From Fibrobacter sp. (lineage in GTDB: Bacteria; Fibrobacterota; Fibrobacteria; Fibrobacterales; Fibrobacteraceae), in contig JAKSIM010000027.1 in NCBI GenBank assembly GCA_024398845.1, forward strand, positions 1 to 38,773: a stretch of DNA of 38,773 nt, given 5' to 3'. Shown here one piece after another: positions 1 to 6,700 of this stretch. A program made the position numbers and the translations under genes. How positions within the stretch are numbered: the first letter of the stretch is position 1; every line of letters starts with the position of its first letter. The notes below the pieces were generated by a model. It had not been told where the DNA came from. It worked only from the letters and a program-made list of their open reading frames with translations, and did not search any database.

Positions 1-1
1 T

Positions 2-124
2 GAAGAAAACCTGAAGAAGTACTGGAACGCTCTCGACAAGGACAACAAGGTTTCCTTGATGGTGAAGGTCATCGACCGCAAGACTTTCAAGGCAAAGACT
101 TTGATTGTGAATAAGAACAAGTAA
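2..124 (+). CDS. 3' end of an unrecognised protein (partial)
   Basis: An open frame enters from the left edge and ends at TAA 122-124, giving the last 40 residues (…KKYWNALDKDNKVSLMV… ending in LIVNKNK). It is rich in Lys and Asp with alternating hydrophobic residues, compatible with a terminal beta-rich segment. I recognise no family. The codon use and the following promoter for the next gene support it as a real gene end, but no function can be given. Confidence 0.5.
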   Translation, partial: EENLKKYWNALDKDNKVSLMVKVIDRKTFKAKTLIVNKNK

Positions 125-170
125 GGCGAGCGTCGTGGCTGGCTAAAATAAATTTTTTACGTAACCATAT

Positions 171-198
171 TTGTACTTGCATTTTTGTGCACTATAAT
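171..198 (+). promoter_or_regulatory. sigma-70-type promoter of the radical SAM operon
   Basis: TTGTAC (171-176), a 16-base spacer and TATAAT (193-198) lie about 40 bases before the ATG at 240. The spacer is almost entirely occupied by a LexA box (178-191), so repressor binding would block RNA polymerase directly. The same arrangement is found at lexA in this window. Confidence 0.65.
178..191 (+). promoter_or_regulatory. LexA (SOS) box 1 of the radical SAM operon
   Basis: TGCATTTTTGTGCA is identical (in reverse complement) to a site at 29074-29087 upstream of lexA. It matches the TGCNC-N4-GTGCA form that I recall as the F. succinogenes LexA site at all but one defined position. It lies inside the promoter spacer. 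Confidence 0.7.
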
Positions 199-207
199 GT
201 ATATTAG

Positions 208-221
208 TGTACAAAAGTGCA
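208..221 (+). promoter_or_regulatory. LexA (SOS) box 2 of the radical SAM operon
   Basis: TGTACAAAAGTGCA starts 30 bp after box 1, close to three helical turns, and covers the region just downstream of the predicted transcription start. One defined position differs from TGCNC-N4-GTGCA. The tandem spacing mirrors that of the two boxes at lexA (31 bp). Confidence 0.6.
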
Positions 222-239
222 AATGTACAGGTGTGTAAT

Positions 240-1553
240 ATGGATTTGCGTGAAAAGTTGAATATCTTGGGCGATGCCGCTAAGTACGATGTTTCTTGCT
301 CGTCGAGCGGTTCCAACAGGTGTGCGCCCAAGGATGGGCTCGGCAGCGGCTGCGGGGCAGGCATTTGCCACACGTGGGCGGCAGATGGTCGCTGTATTTC
401 GCTTTTGAAGGTGCTTTTCAGCAATGCGTGCAAGTACGATTGCGCCTATTGCGTGAACCGTCGCAGTAACGACGTGCCGCGTGCGACGTTTACTCCCAAG
501 GAACTCGTCGATCTCACGCTGGAATTTTACCGCCGCAATTACATTGAGGGGCTTTTTTTGAGTTCCGCGGTTATCGGAACGCCCGACTACACGATGGAGC
601 TTTTGATCAAGGTGGCGAAGGAGCTGCGCTTGACGCACCATTTTGGCGGTTACATCCACCTCAAGGCGATTCCGGGGGCCAGTTCGAGCCTGCTTTACGA
701 GGCGGGGCTCTACGCCGACCGCAGCAGCGTGAATATCGAGATTCCTTCGGATGCGCAGCTGCAGTACCTCGCTCCCGAAAAGAACTATGCGTCCATTTAC
801 AGGCCAATGAATTTCTTGGCCGAGCGCAAGCTGGAGTACAATTCCGAAAGGCGGCTCGGTTCTCGCTTTGCCCCGAAGTTTTTGCCGGCGGGGCAGAGCA
901 CGCAAATGATTGTTGGCGCTTCGGGCGAGACGGATTTGCAAATTTTAAAGCTTTCGGCGGGTTTCTACAAGCAGCAGCAAATGAAACGCGTCTATTTTTC
1001 GGGCTACATCCCGATTAATGCCGATAAGAGACTCCCTGTCATCACGACAAAGCCGCCTCTGCTTCGCGAGCACAGGCTTTACCAGGCGGATTGGCTCATG
1101 CGGTTCTACAATTTTCGCCATGACGAAATTCTGGACGAGCGGAACCCGAATCTCGACGTGGATTTGGACCCCAAGGCCATGTGGGCGCTTCGGCATCCGG
1201 AGTTTTTCCCGATTGACTTGCAGACGGCGGATTACGAGATGATTTTGCGTGTGCCGGGGATTGGCGTGAAGTCTGCGAACCTGATTGTGGCGAGCCGTCG
1301 CTATGGTAAAATCCGGCTGGAGGCCCTCAAAAAAATGGGGGTGGTGCTCAAGCGTGCGAAGTACTTTATTTACCATCCCGATACGCCTGCGAATTTGCGT
1401 AGGCTTTATCCCGAAATGTTACGTCCGCTGCTGATTGCGCGGCCTAAGCCGGCTCAGCTTGATTTGTTCAACGACGCTCCGCTGGCGCTGCCGTCGAGTG
1501 CGGCGTCGCAGTGGAACGTGGTTCAACCGCCGAAACTTGCGCTACCTGCGTAA
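240..1553 (+). CDS. putative DNA modification/repair radical SAM protein (TIGR03916-type)
   Basis: The protein is 437 aa from ATG 240. An earlier in-frame GTG at 207 would place the start on the operator, and the family usually begins with the MDLREKLNIL-type sequence seen here. The radical SAM cluster motif is CKYDCAYC (Cys64, Cys68, Cys71), preceded by a Cys-rich N-terminus (Cys20, 28, 38, 43). A helix-hairpin-helix-like motif (VPGIGVKSA, about residues 336-345) suggests DNA contact. In the known family this protein is paired with a DUF4130 partner, and such a partner follows 12 bases downstream. The exact reaction is not established. Two LexA boxes upstream make it a likely damage-inducible gene, which fits a repair role. 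The family assignment is secure; substrate and chemistry are unknown. Confidence 0.85.
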   Translation: MDLREKLNILGDAAKYDVSCSSSGSNRCAPKDGLGSGCGAGICHTWAADGRCISLLKVLFSNACKYDCAYCVNRRSNDVPRATFTPKELVDLTLEFYRRNYIEGLFLSSAVIGTPDYTMELLIKVAKELRLTHHFGGYIHLKAIPGASSSLLYEAGLYADRSSVNIEIPSDAQLQYLAPEKNYASIYRPMNFLAERKLEYNSERRLGSRFAPKFLPAGQSTQMIVGASGETDLQILKLSAGFYKQQQMKRVYFSGYIPINADKRLPVITTKPPLLREHRLYQADWLMRFYNFRHDEILDERNPNLDVDLDPKAMWALRHPEFFPIDLQTADYEMILRVPGIGVKSANLIVASRRYGKIRLEALKKMGVVLKRAKYFIYHPDTPANLRRLYPEMLRPLLIARPKPAQLDLFNDAPLALPSSAASQWNVVQPPKLALPA

Positions 1554-1565
1554 AGGAGTTTTACA

Positions 1566-2474
1566 ATGCTCTCCATTCACTACGATTCATCTTTTGATGG
1601 TTTTCTTTCGTCGGTTTTTGAAATCTATCGCCAGCATTTGGATGTGGGCGAGTTTGTTGCAGAACGTTCTTACGAAACCGAACAAGGGACCGTTTCGGCG
1701 GATCTCTTTATGCAGCCGTTCCATATAGAGACGAACGAGGATTCTGCGCGCAGGCTAAAACGCGCGATTGTAAATGCGGCGAGCGAGGATGTTTTGAGTT
1801 TGCTCATGGCGGCGTTTCGTTCCGAGGGGGCCGGCGTCGAAATGGGTATTTTGGCTTACCTTCGTAAATTGTTTGCGGGTCTGGAACCGAATTACGCCAA
1901 GAATCCGGCGAGTGCCGAGATGCTTCCGCTATTTAAACTGGCGCAGTCCGTGCGGCACGAGGCGGGCGGAATGCTTGGCATGGTCCGCTTCAACAAGAGT
2001 CCCGACGGGACGTATGTCGCAGAGATTGAACCCAAATATGATATTGTTGAAATGATTGTGGGGCATTTTCGCGGTCGATTCCCGAATGGACGCTGGGCGA
2101 TTCTCGATTCCAGGCGCGGGTATGGCGTGTATTACGATGGGCGTCGCACGAATTTCGTCTCGATGCCGGACCCGGTGGCCATGTCACGGGCAATTGCTTC
2201 GGGAGCGCCGCCCGATGAGTTTACGCGCATGTGGAAGTCGTATTACGATACGATGGCCATCAAGGAGCGCCTGAATCCGCGCTTGCTTCGGCAGTGCCTG
2301 CCGGTGCGTTACTGGAAGCATTTGCCGGAACGTCAGCAGAGTCTTGCCGGTGTGGAAGTTGGCAGTGGGCGAGGGGAGAAGCGCGGGAATATCGGGTTCG
2401 CGTCCCAGTCGCTCCCGTCGGTTGTTGCGCAGAGGAACGCCGCCGGTGCCATGGCCCTGCCTTCGCACGCGTAG
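1566..2474 (+). CDS. DUF4130 / TIGR03915-type DNA metabolism protein, partner of the radical SAM protein
   Basis: 302 aa, with an AAGGAG ribosome site just before ATG 1566. The central block (roughly 130-255) carries family features: FNKSPDGTYVAEIEPKYDI, then a HFRGRFPNGRWAILD stretch, RRGYGVYYDG, and a closing RYWKHLPE. As I know the family, these proteins are found next to the TIGR03916 radical SAM protein, sometimes fused to uracil-DNA-glycosylase-like domains. They are presumed to act in DNA repair, but the activity has not been assigned. About 45 residues after the usual end (after RYWKHLPE) are low-complexity and look like a local extension. Co-transcription with the upstream gene, and hence LexA control, is inferred from the 12-base gap. 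Confidence 0.8.
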   Translation: MLSIHYDSSFDGFLSSVFEIYRQHLDVGEFVAERSYETEQGTVSADLFMQPFHIETNEDSARRLKRAIVNAASEDVLSLLMAAFRSEGAGVEMGILAYLRKLFAGLEPNYAKNPASAEMLPLFKLAQSVRHEAGGMLGMVRFNKSPDGTYVAEIEPKYDIVEMIVGHFRGRFPNGRWAILDSRRGYGVYYDGRRTNFVSMPDPVAMSRAIASGAPPDEFTRMWKSYYDTMAIKERLNPRLLRQCLPVRYWKHLPERQQSLAGVEVGSGRGEKRGNIGFASQSLPSVVAQRNAAGAMALPSHA

Positions 2475-2522
2475 TTGGGTTAAAATCCAATCAGTCGACA
2501 GGCCTGTCTCAACCAGATCACT

Positions 2523-2551
2523 TTGCAAAGTTCTTCGAACTTTGCTATATT
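2523..2551 (+). promoter_or_regulatory. promoter of ssrA
   Basis: TTGCAA (2523-2528), a 17-base spacer and TATATT (2546-2551) put transcription start near 2558. That is about seven bases before the mature tmRNA 5' end, which RNase P would create. Confidence 0.65.
2525..2545. repeat. perfect inverted repeat filling the ssrA promoter spacer
   Basis: GCAAAGTTC and GAACTTTGC are exact reverse complements separated by TTC. The palindrome starts inside the -35 box and ends directly before the -10 box. It lacks a T tract, so it is a poor terminator and looks more like an operator. Confidence 0.5.
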
Positions 2552-2564
2552 AGGTATATACTTC

Positions 2565-2921
2565 GGGGGTGATCTGGTTTCGACAGGGTTACCGAAGTGT
2601 TAGTTGCAAGCCGAGGTCTCAGACGAGGGCTCTCGTAAAAAAGTCTGAAAAAAAATAAGTGCTGACGAAAACTACGCACTCGCTGCCTAATTAACGGCAA
2701 CGCCGAGCCTGGTCTCACTCCCATTGGGATCAAAGCTCGGACGCAATATGGGATAGGGACTTGTAATGCCTGGGTGCAGGTCCCGAGATTTACTAGGCTG
2801 GCTGAATTCCGCGCCGACCTTCTTGGGCGTGGGTGAGGCGAGACCTTAAATTCGAAGGGAACGCTTGTAGGAACGTACATGGACGTGATTTTGGACAGGG
2901 GTTCGACTCCCCTCACCTCCA
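2565..2921 (+). ncRNA. ssrA: tmRNA (transfer-messenger RNA)
   Basis: The 5' end GGGGGTGATCTGGTTTCGAC and the 3' end GGTTCGACTCCCCTCACCTCC form the tRNA-like domain. The acceptor strands (2565-2571 with 2914-2920) pair in seven positions with one G-U, and the discriminator is A2921. The genomic sequence after it reads CG, so the 3' CCA is not encoded and must be added. The tag reading frame starts at GCT 2661 and encodes ADENYALAA, followed by TAA at 2688 with a second TAA soon after. This RNA rescues stalled ribosomes with SmpB and tags the product for proteolysis. Length (about 357 nt) is normal for a one-piece tmRNA. Confidence 0.96.
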
Positions 2922-2959
2922 CGAAAAAAGCAGGTGCTTGTGCACCTGCTTTTTTCGTG
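2920..2959 (+). terminator. terminator of ssrA
   Basis: A perfect 18-bp inverted repeat (2920-2937 and 2942-2959, loop TTGT) has a core of GCAGGTGC/GCACCTGC flanked by A6 and T6, so it could act in both directions. It begins at the very end of the mature tmRNA. Confidence 0.9.
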
Positions 2960-3143
2960 TTTTACGAGAAGGTGAAAATTTTTATTGCAATTTAAACTTT
3001 CGCGACCCGCGTTTTGCGTTCGCCCTTCACACCCGCCCTTCGCGACCCGATGTTGTTAAAGCTGAACCTACGCAAAAATTTTCACCCGGGCGCACTTCTC
3101 ATCTTTTTTTTCATTTATATTTAAGGCATAAACTGGAGAATTT

Positions 3144-3557
3144 ATGGAATACAGAATCCTCATGCGCTTTATCGGGGTCAGGGAAGACCTGGCTGAACTG
3201 TGGGACGCCTTTGTGGGCCTTTTTCCGGAGGCGGAACTTCCTAGCGAAGATAGCGGGGACTGGTATTCTGTGGATGACGTGATGATGGACGAGTACGAGT
3301 GCCGTTTCGAGGAATTGCCGGATGGGGAACTCTTGGCGATGGACGGCTGCGTTCTTGTTTCGGGCGAGTTTCCGGAAGAGGACCTGGATGAGCTGATGGC
3401 TCGTTTTGAGCGCGTTTATGGCGTTTTCAAGTGGTCTTCGATGGATGTTGGCGTCGGCTGCGGCGCTAGTGAGTCCTGGGGAGAGTTTATTTACGATACC
3501 GTAGACGACTTTTCGGACGAAGCGAACGAAATTTCCGAGGCCGTTTTGGGATTTTAA
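3144..3557 (+). CDS. small acidic hypothetical protein
   Basis: 137 aa, strongly acidic (many Asp and Glu), with GGAG eight bases before the ATG and a TATATT-like box about 25 bases upstream. There is no signal peptide, membrane segment or recognisable motif. It starts MEYRILMRFIGV, then has a Trp/Asp/Glu-rich middle and ends AVLGF. Alternating hydrophobic stretches suggest a small alpha/beta cytoplasmic protein. It stands alone between ssrA and the GH8 gene. It could be an immunity-type or SMI1-like acidic protein, but nothing in the sequence proves that. Confidence 0.7.
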   Translation: MEYRILMRFIGVREDLAELWDAFVGLFPEAELPSEDSGDWYSVDDVMMDEYECRFEELPDGELLAMDGCVLVSGEFPEEDLDELMARFERVYGVFKWSSMDVGVGCGASESWGEFIYDTVDDFSDEANEISEAVLGF

Positions 3558-3588
3558 TCACATTTTTTGTTTGTAATTCGTTCTTTAC

Positions 3589-3616
3589 TTGATTTTCGAC
3601 ATCCTTTTTTTAAATT
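3589..3616 (+). promoter_or_regulatory. possible promoter of the GH8 gene
   Basis: TTGATT (3589-3594), a 16-base spacer and TAAATT (3611-3616) lie 33 bases before the ATG at 3650. A GGAG ribosome site sits just before that ATG. The match is moderate. Confidence 0.35.
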
Positions 3617-3649
3617 TGAGATAGGGATTAGGCGGGTGTTGGAGACTAT

Positions 3650-5284
3650 ATGAAATTTTTACGTATTTTGCCTGCATGTGTGGCATTGCTTTTCACGTCC
3701 TCGTTTGCAATCCTGGACATCCCTAACGCACAACCTAAGGTGGACGCCTCCTATTGGAAGGCTGCTCTTGACAGTACCTGGCAGGGCATGATTCGCCGTA
3801 ATATCCAGCCGTTTTCGGCCGGCGCCGGCCTGATTCACCGTCCAAAGAGCGAAAAGCCGGGTGACGCCGTGAGCGAAGGCGTTGGCTATGGCATGCTCGT
3901 TGCTCTTTACGCCAATGACCAGAATTCCTTTAACAAGATGTGGGATGCCGCCAACGAAAAAATGTGGAACGGCAGCTTCCATGACTGGCAGATGGACCCG
4001 AGTGGCAACATTGTTGGAATGGGCGCCGCTACCGATGCCGAAGAGGATATTGCCCTGGCGCTGATTTTTGCCGATAAGCTGGTTGCTGCGGGCAAGTGGC
4101 AGTCTTATACATCTTCTAAGCTTGGAAAGTCGTATGCTGAACAGGCCCAGGTTATTTTGGACAAGATGTGGGAAACCAAGCAGATTCGTTCCGAGGGTAA
4201 CGTCGCTCCGGGCGCGGACTGGGGTGGATACGATTTTGTGAATCCGGGGTATTTCTCTCCGGCGTGGTACAAGGTGTTCCACGAGTTCGATAAGAACGAT
4301 TCTGCCCGCTGGACCAGGGCTATCGACAAGTCCTACGAAATCATTTCGAAGAGCCCGGGTTACAGCATGGGCATGGTTCCCGACTGGATGACTCCGGATG
4401 GCGGCTGGGTCGGTTCTGAAGGGCTTGGCTATAACGCGTATTTTGAAAGCCGTGCATTCTTCAAGGACGCTATCCGCATTTTGTGGCGTGTGGCGATGGA
4501 TGCTATTTGGTTTGATGAGGATCGTGCCAAAACGTTCCTGAATAACGCCCTTAAGTTCATTAACGAGAAGGGTGGCGCTGCCGCTTCCAATTTCTACCAG
4601 ATCGAAAAGGCCGGCGAACTTCTGCCTGCCGACGATAAGTGGAAGGAATTCAACAACGAAAAGGATTCTACGACATGGCGCTACCGTCGTGAACATAGCC
4701 ACTTGACGATTGGCATGTGGTCCACTGCTGCGACCGCAGTAGGCAAGTCCGAAGACCGCATTGCTTTCAGTGAAGAAATGGCGAAGTTCTACGAAGGCGG
4801 AGATTATTTCGGTCTTGCCAAGGATACTTCCGCCGCGCTCGAAGATACCCTCCACAACGAGATGTACTTCGACCAGTTCCTCGCCTGGTTCGGCGTCGCC
4901 CTGATGAGCGGAACCTTTGTGAATGTCGTTGACGCTATAGATAATCCGCAGACGGCGACTCCGGGCGATTCCTCTGTTTTGACGAAGCCCGTCATTATTC
5001 CCGAGGATACCGTTGAAACGGATACGACCAAAGGAGATACTGCAAGCATTCCTGCTGTTCGCTTGGTTAAGTATGGCTTGAACGTCGGTATCCAGCACAT
5101 GGAATCTGCGGTGATGTTCACCAGCACGCAAAATGCGCAGTGGACCGTATTCGACCTGAATGGTCATGTGGTTGGTGCCGCAAATGGCAAGGAATACCTG
5201 TGGAAACCCGCTTCTGCCGGCATTTACCTGGTGAAGGCTCGTGGTCGTGACGGCCTCGTGACCCGCAAGTTCCGCGTGGAATAA
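3650..5284 (+). CDS. secreted glycoside hydrolase family 8 endoglucanase-type enzyme
   Basis: 544 aa. A signal peptide (1-20, MKFLRILPACVALLFTSSFA) directs export. The GH8 catalytic domain spans about 30-430. It has the proton-donor motif SEGVGYGM (Glu76), the FHDWQMDPSGN stretch, ATDAEEDIALAL with the conserved Asp129, and NPGYFSPAWY near 198-207. GH8 enzymes cleave beta-1,4 links in cellulose-like glucans, xylan or chitosan; which substrate applies here cannot be read from sequence alone. A Thr/Pro/Asp-rich linker (about 430-465) leads to a C-terminal beta domain (about 470-544) ending AGIYLVKARGRDGLVTRKFRVE-like, resembling the C-terminal sorting domains of type IX-type secretion. It is followed by a strong terminator, so it is transcribed alone. 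The role inferred is plant polysaccharide degradation at the cell surface or outside. Confidence 0.9.
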   Translation: MKFLRILPACVALLFTSSFAILDIPNAQPKVDASYWKAALDSTWQGMIRRNIQPFSAGAGLIHRPKSEKPGDAVSEGVGYGMLVALYANDQNSFNKMWDAANEKMWNGSFHDWQMDPSGNIVGMGAATDAEEDIALALIFADKLVAAGKWQSYTSSKLGKSYAEQAQVILDKMWETKQIRSEGNVAPGADWGGYDFVNPGYFSPAWYKVFHEFDKNDSARWTRAIDKSYEIISKSPGYSMGMVPDWMTPDGGWVGSEGLGYNAYFESRAFFKDAIRILWRVAMDAIWFDEDRAKTFLNNALKFINEKGGAAASNFYQIEKAGELLPADDKWKEFNNEKDSTTWRYRREHSHLTIGMWSTAATAVGKSEDRIAFSEEMAKFYEGGDYFGLAKDTSAALEDTLHNEMYFDQFLAWFGVALMSGTFVNVVDAIDNPQTATPGDSSVLTKPVIIPEDTVETDTTKGDTASIPAVRLVKYGLNVGIQHMESAVMFTSTQNAQWTVFDLNGHVVGAANGKEYLWKPASAGIYLVKARGRDGLVTRKFRVE

Positions 5285-5314
5285 TTCCAGTCGTAACGCC
5301 AGAAGGCTCTTTAG

Positions 5315-5342
5315 AACTACCGGTCTAGCCGGTAGTTTTTTT
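5315..5342 (+). terminator. terminator of the GH8 gene
   Basis: AACTACCGG and CCGGTAGTT form a 9-bp stem with loop TCTAG, ending in a run of seven Ts. Confidence 0.9.
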
Positions 5343-5445
5343 ATCGGTCAATAATCTGGCTGTAACCGACAACGGAAAGTAGCCGGTTTATGAAGATGCT
5401 GCGGGCATTTACAAAGGGCAGATCATAAATTAACACACTGGATAT
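5343..5445 (+). other. spacer with a possible gene-end remnant
   Basis: No intact gene. Frame 5389-5433 reads YEDAAGIYKGQIIN then stop, resembling the AGIYLV part of the sorting-type tails. An in-frame TAG lies just upstream. It may be the eroded end of a lost secreted protein; support is weak. Confidence 0.25.
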
Positions 5446-5709
5446 AATTCGACGAATACTTCGCCTACGACGCGCAGGGCCGCATCACGGTACAGCGCCG
5501 CGGCGCGAACGTCAACAACAAATCCGGCGGCGAATATGTATATTATTCCGGTACGAACAAACTGAAGTCCGTCGCAAACGGCATGGGCGGAACAACCGCC
5601 GACAAGCGCGACATGAGCGCAAGCGACAACTTTGAATACGACGCGGAAGGAAACATGACGAAAGACTACTCCAAGGACCTGACCATCGCCTACGACTGGC
5701 GCGGCATGC
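5446..5709 (+). repeat. 264-bp direct repeat, copy 1 (RHS core segment)
   Basis: This block matches 7148-7411 (offset 1702) with about two base differences near the end (CTGACC against ATGAGC). It flanks the GNAT pair on its left. Confidence 0.9.
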
Positions 5710-5807
5710 TGGACAACGTAACGCACTACACAGGCCTCGGCACCGAGGTGCGCGAAACTCACCGATTTTTGGACATTGGAGGTGTCGTTCAAGGTTGGGA
5801 ATATTGA
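5448..5807 (+). pseudogene. RHS/YD-repeat protein fragment
   Basis: The frame from 5448 has a stop immediately upstream (TAA 5445-5447) and no start at its beginning. It encodes YD-type repeat sequence (YFAYDAQGRITVQRRG, FEYDAEGNMTKDYSKD, IAYDWRGM). It then diverges from the copy downstream with LDNVTHYTGLGTEVRE, a stretch I associate with Fibrobacter RHS core proteins, and ends after 30 more residues. It is best read as a leftover piece of an RHS gene split or rearranged when the 5.9-6.7 kb segment arrived. Confidence 0.75.
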
Positions 5808-5846
5808 TTTGGGCATGTTTCCTGGGGCTGGCTTTTCAAATCCTCG

Positions 5847-5875
5847 TTGACTAAAACCTTAAAAAGTGGTATATT
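5847..5875 (+). promoter_or_regulatory. promoter of the small protein / GNAT pair
   Basis: TTGACT (5847-5852), a 17-base spacer and TATATT (5870-5875) lie 25 bases before the ATG at 5901. This is one of the best promoter matches in the window. Confidence 0.75.
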
Positions 5876-5900
5876 TATTATTGAAGGGAACTAGGATACA

Positions 5901-6074
5901 ATGGCTCTACCGATAAAAGCAATACCGACGTTATATGGCGAAGAGGCTCGCCGTTTTCGCCTGATGGCCGAAAAGGCCGAGAAAAGCTATGCAGAGCGCG
6001 GTCCTAAAAACATTTCCAACGATCCGCGGTATTTGGCCATGAAATGTATTTTGGCAAAATCGGGGATGGTGTGA
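5901..6074 (+). CDS. small protein upstream of GNAT, possible antitoxin
   Basis: 57 aa (MALPIKAIPTLYGEEARRFR…, ending LAKSGMV). AGGA stands five bases before the ATG and a strong promoter lies upstream. Its last four bases overlap the probable GTG start of the acetyltransferase (GTGA, 6071-6074), typical of translational coupling. It has an Arg/Glu/Lys-rich helical middle (EEARRFRLMAEKAEKSY) and no membrane segment. Position and size fit the antitoxin of a GNAT toxin pair (as in TacA-TacT or AtaR-AtaT), but I see no clear ribbon-helix-helix domain, so that role is inferred from context only. Confidence 0.6.
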   Translation: MALPIKAIPTLYGEEARRFRLMAEKAEKSYAERGPKNISNDPRYLAMKCILAKSGMV

Positions 6075-6700
6075 GAACAACCGATTTCCTCAAAAAAAAT
6101 TGCATTTTATCGCTCTTGACGGAACAGGTGCTTTCCGAGTCGTATCCTTTTTCTTGTGGAAAAGATGACGACATGGATGAGTTCTTCCGCGAAGATGCCT
6201 TAGACTATACTTTCTATAAAATGGGAAAGTCCTATTGTTTCCGTCTTGAAGCGGATCCGAAGGAAATTGTCGCCTGCTTCACTGTTTCAAACGACAGTCT
6301 GCGCATATACGATTTGCCTTCGTCTAGAAAGAAGGCCATGTGGGACATCACGAACCGTGAAAAGATGCTTAGCCGATATCCGGGAGTCTTGATTGGGAGA
6401 CTTGCTGTTTCTCATAAGTTCGCAAGAATGGGAATCGGCTCCGAAATTCTCGACTTTGTTAAGATGTGGTTTGAAGCGCCGGATAACAAGACTGCCTGTC
6501 GTTTTATCATTGTCGATGCCAAGAACGAGCCGGAAGTTCTTTCGTTCTATGAGAAAAATGGATTCTCCTATTTTTTTACATCTGAGTTGCAGGAAGATCT
6601 TTACACAAAGCCTGTAGACTCACCCGATGAGGAACGGGAACGCCGACTGCATCCCCGCAAGCTGAGAACCCGCCTGATGTTCTTCGACTTGATTGCGTGA
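6071..6700 (+). CDS. GNAT-family N-acetyltransferase, possible toxin of a TA pair
   Basis: 209 aa from GTG 6071, which overlaps the upstream stop as GTGA. An in-frame ATG at 6044 would add nine residues but overlap by 31 bases. Acetyl-CoA binding motif A is visible as IGRLAVSHKFARMGIGSEIL (R-M-G-I-G-S loop), followed by FIIVDAKNEPEVLSFYEKNGF, the usual beta5/alpha4 end of the GNAT fold. An early CGKDDDMDEFFREDAL region resembles the CG..D.D.FL.. opening of tRNA-acetylating GNAT toxins. Those toxins modify the aminoacyl-tRNA amino group and stop translation; that activity here is inference. The pair sits between two copies of an RHS core segment, so it looks like an insertion in the RHS gene. 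Confidence 0.75.
   Translation: MRTTDFLKKNCILSLLTEQVLSESYPFSCGKDDDMDEFFREDALDYTFYKMGKSYCFRLEADPKEIVACFTVSNDSLRIYDLPSSRKKAMWDITNREKMLSRYPGVLIGRLAVSHKFARMGIGSEILDFVKMWFEAPDNKTACRFIIVDAKNEPEVLSFYEKNGFSYFFTSELQEDLYTKPVDSPDEERERRLHPRKLRTRLMFFDLIA

Noticed and set aside
207..239. GTG 207 as start of the radical SAM gene
   Set aside because: It lies on the second LexA box and near the predicted transcription start; ATG 240 fits the family start.
2971..3086. Inverted repeat GGTGAAAATTTTT / AAAAATTTTCACC
   Set aside because: Low-complexity arms 90 bases apart with no gene or target-site duplication between; not a supported mobile element.
3659..5167. 502-aa open frame antisense to the GH8 gene
   Set aside because: Codon-bias shadow of a clear enzyme gene.
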